Shown in pieces: positions 56,958 to 64,000 of a stretch of 64,000 nt of DNA (the first letter of the stretch is position 1; every line of letters begins with the position of its first letter). The translations under genes were made by a program, and so were the position numbers. Where the stretch lies: the NCBI GenBank assembly GCA_026874595.1, contig CM049306.1, positions 63,742,019 to 63,806,018 of the forward strand, in the 5' to 3' direction. Under the pieces are notes generated by a model. It ran no database searches and was not told where the DNA came from. It worked only from the letters and a program-made list of their open reading frames with translations. This DNA is from Sipunculus nudus (taxonomy: Eukaryota > Annelida > Sipuncula > Golfingiida > Sipunculidae).

Positions 56958-58340
56958 CTCTGTTTTATGAATATCTGAAAAAATGTATATATCACAGCAT
57001 TTTAATAATTATTTAATCTGTCCATCATGCACAACAATCCTGGATATTCATGTGTGACAACAGTCTCATGGACTACTGACCACCCTGTGCCCTAATTAGC
57101 CTTTGATATTGCTGGCCTGACAGGTTTGAAGGGTTACCTCATGGACCATTGACCACTTTTTCTTTTAATTAGCCTTTGGTATGACTCGAGCCATTGGCTG
57201 AAATGGGTTCCCTCCTTGATTACATGCTTCATTAAATATGTGTTTGATGCATTAATTCTGCACATGCTCCCTGGACAAACTGTCACAGGGTAAGTTGCAT
57301 TATAAACACTGGATACGATATAGACATGATCTTTTATTCAAGAGCATTAACCTGTAGGGTCAATCACTGAATATATTTAATAGTTGATAATAAAATCTGT
57401 AATGAAACAGTATCCATTCGTTTCTTTTTTTTAGTTAATTTGAAGTATGAATCTGTATTTTGCTGGCCTTATGTGGCCTCTCACCTTATTGACCATTGAC
57501 GTGTTGCTGGTATGCTGCCAGCCATGCACACTGCGTAGGATCGTACTCACAATGGTTTTGAGTTGAAACGATTTCTGGCGGAAGGATGACGTATCAAGAA
57601 AACGTCATTTGTAAAGACCACACACTAACAGGTAAACTTACAGAAAGTATTTTTAAAGTTAAAAAAGAAGACAATATGTGTTATAAAAATCAAAATCCTT
57701 AGGAATCTTGCTAAACCTTGTGACCTTTGACACATTCACGTGATCGTTAAGCTGTCAGCCATTTTGCAGCATCACTTTTTACAGATAACATACACAAACA
57801 GGGGAATGCACATTATTTCTCTTTTTCTTTAGTTGAAAGATATAAAATGTTTAATGATAAATCAAAATCCTGGAGGAATCGTATTAAACCTTTGACATCA
57901 TGTGATTTACTCACGTGATCAGTATGCTGTCAGCCATTACCAGTGAGATCATTTTTTATCAGTAATAAATAAAAACAGGTGAATATACAGTATTTTCCAA
58001 GTAGGTGTAGAAATTTAAATAAATAAAATATATTAACTAATGAATTGAAACATCATTAAATGAAAAGTTCCGAAACAGATAATTTAGAACTTTATAAATA
58101 AAACGAGAAACAAGCCATCCGATGGCAGTTCATAGCATTAAAGAGATGGCTACAACCTAGAAGATTTACACCCTGTTTATTTGAATAACCCACTTAAATG
58201 AATATATTCGGTTGACAAATACGATATTCAATTAAAAGGGATCAACTATATTTGAAAAACTGTCCATTATCAGTCATGTTGATTATGCTTTTTAAAAATG
58301 AATTAACTATTATTTAATAATTACAGGTTATCCCTACTCA
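56958..58340. other. Low-copy sequence with short local duplications
   Basis: No dispersed repeat recognised. CTCATGGAC..TAATTAGCCTTTG recurs about 100 bp apart (57065, 57160). GCTGTCAGCCATT with CACGTGATC and ATCAAAATCCT recurs at about 57690 and 57870, with a weaker copy near 57510. No convincing exon. Confidence 0.4.
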
Positions 58341-59739
58341 AGAGTAGCACTAGCACATATAATATACGAGTTTAACTATTTATTAAAAATTAATAACAAA
58401 TATTATCAAATATAATTTAAATTAAAAATAAAAACAGCATCATCTGAATTTTATTTGATAATATAACTGAAATAAATGATTATTAAAATAATATTATAGA
58501 ATATATTCATGAAAGCATTCATGAATACATTTTGAAAGTATCTGCATTTGTATTCAAATACTTTCATTTTTACCTGTATCCCTATTCATATGCATGAAAT
58601 TATGGAGTACATATTCATATTTGTATTAAAATACATTTGCAAAGTATTCACACCATGTCTGGTATTTATTCAGTTTCAGCCAAACAAAGGTGTTGAGAAT
58701 CCAGAATATACAAAATTCACAAATTTAAATAATGATCATAATTACCTGTTTTTATGGCTTTAATTTATATTTAAAAAATAAAACTATTATATTCACTTTG
58801 GACTACTCTCACATCAATCTCCACACTAGACACAGAAAGAGTCTTATGACAATTATTTACATTACAGAAATCATAATGAGAATTTGTCTAAGATCTGATT
58901 CTAATCATATTTGAATATTTTTGATTTTTTTTAAAAATGTATCAGAAAAAAATTAAAGTAATCTCAGCAATGAAACCATTATATGGGTAAAAAAAATAAC
59001 CCAAGGATAAGACAGTTTCATTTTAATAACTGAAATAAAAGAACCAGTAATATAAATTTTGATTATCTACATAGTCCTGTGACAGCTGATAGAGCCACAA
59101 GTTGTAATGTCATAAGTGAAACAATTGACATCTTTAATCAGTACTTGTCCGAGTAAAATTTTGACATATTTCATTTTTTTTAATTTTGCAATAAATATAA
59201 ATAAACAAGCTGAAAAACTCAGAAAAGACCTGGAAATTTATATTAATATTATCAACTGCATCTTTGTCTATCATTAACTTCCTTCATATAATCTCTTATA
59301 GTAAAGAACAATGTAATTTCATTCCTTTTTTTTTCATTATTAAAACTGAAATGAAAAATACCATAGGTGACAATATGGCTATATGGTGTTATTTGGAATA
59401 CATTTTTATACAAAATCCATACAACATCCATAATTGCAAGGTAATTCCCTGTTACTCACCAACTATCAAATTCCTTTTCTATTAATTTTTCTTAAAGTTG
59501 TTATTTATAGACCAATAAAAATTTATTTATTTATACTTTATTGTTATGTTGTTGGTCAAAACAACTACTAGATGAGTTGGGTTGGACACCTGGGTGAACT
59601 GTGGGCAGCCATAAGCTGCCTGGCTGACCAGTATATGCCCTCCCTCAAGAGTGCATAATTTGCCTGAAAGGTCAATAAGGTGACATACAGGTGACTGAAG
59701 AGGGGCTGGGTAGAGCCTGGGTGTGACATGGTCTCATAA
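58341..59739 (+). repeat. Diverged L-type interior
   Basis: TTTAACTATTTATTAAAAAT through CACCTGGGTGAACTGTGG to GGTCTCATAA follows L1-L4 but with many differences and an internal extra segment (58900-59220). Truncated at the left and interrupted at the right by H2. Confidence 0.6.
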
Positions 59740-60406
59740 TTAGTGGCCCATGGGCCATGACGCTCAGCTGAATTCAAGGAATGTTGAACAATGAGCAAAA
59801 TGACTGCCAGAGTGCAAACAAATCATGAATTTTGTGAAGAGTCCTTAGAAATGGGTTTCAGTGGGCTTTTGAATAGATGACAATTTCATTTGAAGGTCTC
59901 ATGAATAGAATAAAAAATGCGAAAAAATTTGAAAAAAATACAGGTAGTGCCACTAGTTTGCAGGAACTGATGAAACACTCCATGATCAATATATATCCAA
60001 AGAATCATGGCTATCAAGGCATTAGTTATTCAGATACTGGAGCTTTTGTTTGTATCAAATTTTTAATTATTCTTGGGGGTATATATATAGCTCTATAGCT
60101 CGGAGAATATGGGTAACAGAGACCTAATTTAAGGTTTCTAAGGAGATTTTTCATTAGTCTCCCTTGATGTCAAGTATGAAGATTCTAGGTTCAGCAGTTA
60201 CGGTTTGTGCCATGTTAACAGAAGACCACTTCATTTGAAGGTCTCATAAATAGAGTAAAAATGCCTAAATAATTGAAAAAAATACATGTGGCACCACCAG
60301 TGTACAGGAACTGATGAAACACTCCAAGATCAATATGCATGCTAAGTATGATGGTCATCAGTGCATTAGTTATTCAGATATTGGAGTTTTTGTATCACAT
60401 GTTTAA
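59740..60406 (+). mobile_element. Type I element H2, left part
   Basis: GTGGCCCATGGGCCATGACG then CTCAGCTGAATTC, inserted at L position GGTCTCATAA. Two core repeats with degenerate palindromes. Supplies the uninterrupted reference (about 60250) for the E insertion. Cut at TGTTTAA by C2. Confidence 0.65.
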
Positions 60407-61520
60407 CTAGAAAACATTTGCCAGGCGACAATGTGTATCAGCCGAAGTCACAGTGGTACAGGTGGAGTGAGGGATGGATTGAGTGGCATGTCACACCACT
60501 CCTAAATATAGTCAACTAAATTTCTGAGAAAAGGGCATTAATTTAATCATCAAAAACACGCTACCTGTCTTGTTTATGAGAAAACTCTCCAAGACGGATT
60601 GACATGCCAATTTTCAGACCAATAAATTGAACCACTCCTAAGATATGAGCAATTTTCACCCAAAGCAAATGTACAGATGGACGCCATGGCAAACAATTGC
60701 AGATGGCACCACCAGTCTTGAATACAAGATGGAGGTATCCAAGATCAATGTACATGCACAATTTCAGCCCAATCTGTCAATAAGTTTAAGACTTATAATG
60801 CTCACAGTACTGTCATGTGGCAATGATGGGGTATTAAAAGGCACGGAAACAAGAGAAAGACAGAAGGTGGCGCCACCTGTCTTCCGCAAAAGAAAAAGCT
60901 ATCCAAGATCTTTGGTCAATTTGATTTTATGACCAATGCATGCATCCCTTATTGAGATATTTATAATTTAGTGTGATTTTCAACATATATGGCAATATTC
61001 AAGGTCAAGGCCACTCTCATAGGAAAGGTCATGACCCAAATATACATCATCTTATAACCCATTTCTATGTAAATGCATAATATGAAAGAAATCTGTCAAT
61101 TAGTTTTTGACTTACAATGCTCACAGTATTGCCAAGTGGCAATGGAGGGGTATTAAACGAAAACAAGAAAAGGATAACAGGTGGCTCCACAAGTTTCTGG
61201 TACATGACAACACTATCTAAGATCTTCGGTCAAGTTGATTTTTGGATCAATCCATGCAAGATTTCTGAGATATTTTAGAATTTGTGATTTTCCCCCAAAA
61301 TGGACCTATTCAAGGTCAAGGTCACTCTCCTAGTAAAGGTCATGACCCCATTTTGAATAGGCTTCTTCCTCTCACCCATATCTATGCACATGTCAAGTTT
61401 GGTTATGATCCGTATAATATGTTTGAGTTATTGCGTCCAAATGAAATCTCTGCGACGGCTGCTGAGATGGCGCAACCGTGCCTAAACCATAGTATCTCCA
61501 GACTTTGTCTGGCGATACAA
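60407..61520 (+). mobile_element. Complete type II element C2
   Basis: Starts CTAGAAAACATTTGCCAGGC, subterminal TGTATCAGCCGAAGTC; ends in the 12-bp-stem hairpin GTATCTCCAGAC-TTT-GTCTGGCGATAC then AA. Contains GGTGGCGCCACC (60866-60877) and AAGGTCAAGGTCAC motifs (61003, 61314). Relative of C1. Confidence 0.7.
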
Positions 61521-62461
61521 TGATAACGGAGAGATGATGGACAGACAGAGCTGATCACTTTATGTTCCATTCTCCTGAGGAAAGAATACTGTGGTTGTCT
61601 TCTTATTTGTGGTGGTTTCAAATTCGCTATATTTGCGGTCACTCTCTGACCGCGAAATTGAAACCACGCAGTTTTGAATGCATATATACCAGACCATGAT
61701 CATTAATTTCAAAAGCTGCCGAGAGTTTGCGACAGTTGAGGTTTATCTTCAGCTACGTAGTGATGTTCATCAAGCCTGGTGCATATACATTAAATGATTC
61801 AGGGAGAATGACAAGGCCCATCTAAAAAAATTTGGGTGGCTTAGATGCAAAAACCAAGACTCTTTGCAAGTGCATGCTAACGCTGGAGGACGCGCCCGGC
61901 ATTTTTTCCTATCCCCCGGCACATGACTGGAATGTGTCAGTGCCCACTGGGCAGTAATATTTAAAAATTACATGTATGTGTGCCAAGTAAGAACACATCT
62001 AGTGCTGCTAAAAGTGAATATTGAGTAGAAGTACTCTTTCACATTGTGCCATATTTAGTCATGATAATGAATAAAATTTGCCACTAAAGTAGTGAACGTA
62101 GCCGCTAGAGTTGCGCCACCTTGTAACTGTATAAAGGACTAATTCTGTGAAATTATGACTCACAAAATGATGTGTGATTGGCTAGTAATGACGTGAATTT
62201 TTAATATATTTGAAAGGTCATGGTACATAATGGGGCCAAAGTGCCGTAAAACAGTGGAATATTATTTTATGCTTCAGATTTTAACTGTAAGAAACTGAAT
62301 ACGGTTCCTTCTTCCACCTATATGGAAGTAATTAGCAACATAAACGGCACTCAAATTATTCTGGGCACATCCCTGCCTTTGATACTGAAACAAGGGGTTA
62401 CCTACAGGCGTCCCTTGTTGGTTGAGCAGGTGATTACGACTCGACTTTTAATTAACAGGAG
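61521..62461. other. Low-copy sequence with a 16-bp-stem inverted repeat
   Basis: Positions 61612-61667 form GTGGTTTCAAATTCGC..GCGAAATTGAAACCAC (one mismatch) with an inner GCGGTC..GACCGC. No exon or dispersed repeat recognised elsewhere in the stretch. Confidence 0.45.
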
Positions 62462-62755
62462 TAAGCTGAAATCCTTATGTGTGCATGATATGAAAATTAT
62501 ATCAACAGTGCTCACAGGAAACAAACGTGCCATGGTCAAAGTTTGGCAAAATTTAAGGTACTAATTTTATATTAAACTAATAACTTATAAAATTTGAAAA
62601 ATTCAGAACTAATTTTGGGTATTCAATTGAATCTTGATAAAATAATGTTACATCCCTGACAAAAAAATCTCTAGCTTCAGCAATCCTCTTATTAAGGGAG
62701 TAAATATATTTCTTGATTTTTACAAAGTACATTATGTTTGGGCCCATAACTTAAA
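62462..62755 (+). repeat. L-type interior fragment (host of L4)
   Basis: AAGCTGAAATCCTTATGTGT to CCATAACTTAAAA matches 19050-19345. Interrupted by L4, which inserted in CTTAAAA. Confidence 0.65.
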
Positions 62756-64000
62756 ACAAGGGACCTATGGGTCACGGCGCTCAGCTGTTATATATGATTA
62801 AAAAATATGATTTAGGAATGAGGCATATGCTGGTTTGGTGTGGTAATAAATATAAGCTTTATTATGAGTTGTTGGTGTTTAGCTTATGTATGATTATGAT
62901 ATTATCTTTGGAGACAGGGAAGAGGATTGATTTCATTTATTTTATTAACAAATGGAGTACTATTGTCACACAGATTTTGACTTGGCCATATAACTTATAA
63001 GCAGAACATATGATATAAGAGTTTAACTATTTATTAAAAAAAAATTACAAATATTGTCCCAAATATAATTTTTATTAAAAATAATAAGAGAATCTTATGA
63101 TTTTTTAAAATGAAATATAACTGAAATGATTATTAAAATAATATTAAAGAATATATTCATGAATGCATTCATGAATACATTTTGAAAGTATTTGCACTGG
63201 TATTCATATACTTTCATTTTTACCTGAATTCCAATTCTTTATGCAAGACATTTTATAATGGAGTACATATTCATATTCGTATTTAAATACAATTGCAAAG
63301 TTTTCCCACCATTACTGGCATTTATTCAGTTTTCACCAAACAATTATGTTGAGAATCCAGAATATACAAAATTCACACATTTAAATTATGATCAAAAGTA
63401 CCTGGTTTTATGGCTTTTATTTATATTAAAAAAAAAAATGTAATATATTCATTTTAGACTAATTTCACATCAATGTACACACTAGACACAGTAGGAATCT
63501 AGATTAATAATATCAACTGCATCTTTGTCTAACATTAATTTCCTTCATATGATCCCTAATGATTAGTAATGAATAATATGATTTACTTTTTTATCATTAA
63601 AATTGAACTGAAAAATACCATAGGTGACTGCATGGTGTTATTTGGAGTACGTGACATTCTATCCATCGATACAAGGTTCTTTTATCATCAGTAACTGCAA
63701 GATGATTTCCTGTTATTATAAACTAACAAATTCTTTTTTATTTTTCTTTAATTGGTTATTAAAAATCAATAAAAATTTATTAATTTATTGTTAATTGTTA
63801 TGTTGTTGGTTAAAACTACTAGATGAGTTGGGTTGGACACCTGGATCAACTGTGGCTGGCCATAAGCTGCCTACCTGCAACAGTGTATGGCTTGCCTCAA
63901 GCATGCATAATTTGCTGAAAGTTCAACAAGGTCAACATACAGGTGACTCAAGAGGGGCTGGAGAGAGTTAAGGTCTGACATGGTCTCATAAAAACATTAA
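62756..64000 (+). mobile_element. Type I element L4, runs off the window
   Basis: ACAAGGGACCTATGGGTCAC with GGCGCTCAGCTGTT, then collinear with L1-L3 to the window end (AAAACATTAA). Right end outside. Confidence 0.75.

Noticed and set aside
57480-58000. Possible promoter and first exon region of another gene
   Set aside because: Local repeats and moderate GC, but no open frame with donor, no core promoter pattern I could support.

Overview
This is a repeat-saturated, AT-rich window of animal nuclear DNA, most likely from a bivalve mollusc. The clues are (ACGG)n/(GGAC)n microsatellites sitting just inside hairpin-ended repeats, ~160-180 bp tandem core repeats resembling BIV160 and 'pearl' elements, and mosaic non-autonomous elements that resemble Helentron-derived HINEs. 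The species was not determined and nothing was searched.

Only one host gene is supported. On the minus strand there are three exons with good splice signals and matching phases: 44675-44740, 26506-26577 and 7870-8077. The last encodes a basic stretch plus the start of a Cdc42/Rac-binding (CRIB/GBD) motif, IGTPSNF, typical of WASP/N-WASP. The two upstream exons encode proline/alanine/threonine-rich linker. The introns between them are about 18 kb each, so most of the window is intron of a WASP-like gene running right to left. Its WH1 end would lie beyond 64000 and its C-terminal end before position 1.

The rest is mobile and tandem DNA. Two classes of hairpin-ended, non-coding elements dominate. 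Type I starts ACAAGG plus a palindrome (GACCCATGGGTC or AGGCCT..AGGCCT), ends in a hairpin plus GCTAAAA, and has subterminal inverted repeats. Type II starts CTAGA plus a small hairpin and ends in a hairpin plus AYAA or CATAA. They are nested up to four deep (13.4-21.6 kb), and several insertions can be proved because an unoccupied copy of the same site lies elsewhere in the window. Two type I relics carry decayed AP-endonuclease (GDFN..SDH) coding, as Helentrons do. Classical terminal-inverted-repeat elements are a 2.9-kb element at 9903-12849, a TA-flanked 1.4-kb element at 47408-48800 and two TTA/TAA-flanked MITEs (7255-7590, 20980-21266).

Tandem arrays: a 41-bp minisatellite (26838-28434 and 36961-37310, split by an 8.5-kb insertion), a 5.2-kb array of 48-bp units with higher-order structure (39142-44346), ~160-bp core repeats (35690-36695), ~180-bp core repeats (16693-17440) and several microsatellites. 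The 12-bp palindrome GGTGGCGCCACC recurs at the heart of otherwise different repeat modules. No intact transposase, Rep/helicase, reverse transcriptase, tRNA, rRNA or CRISPR was seen.
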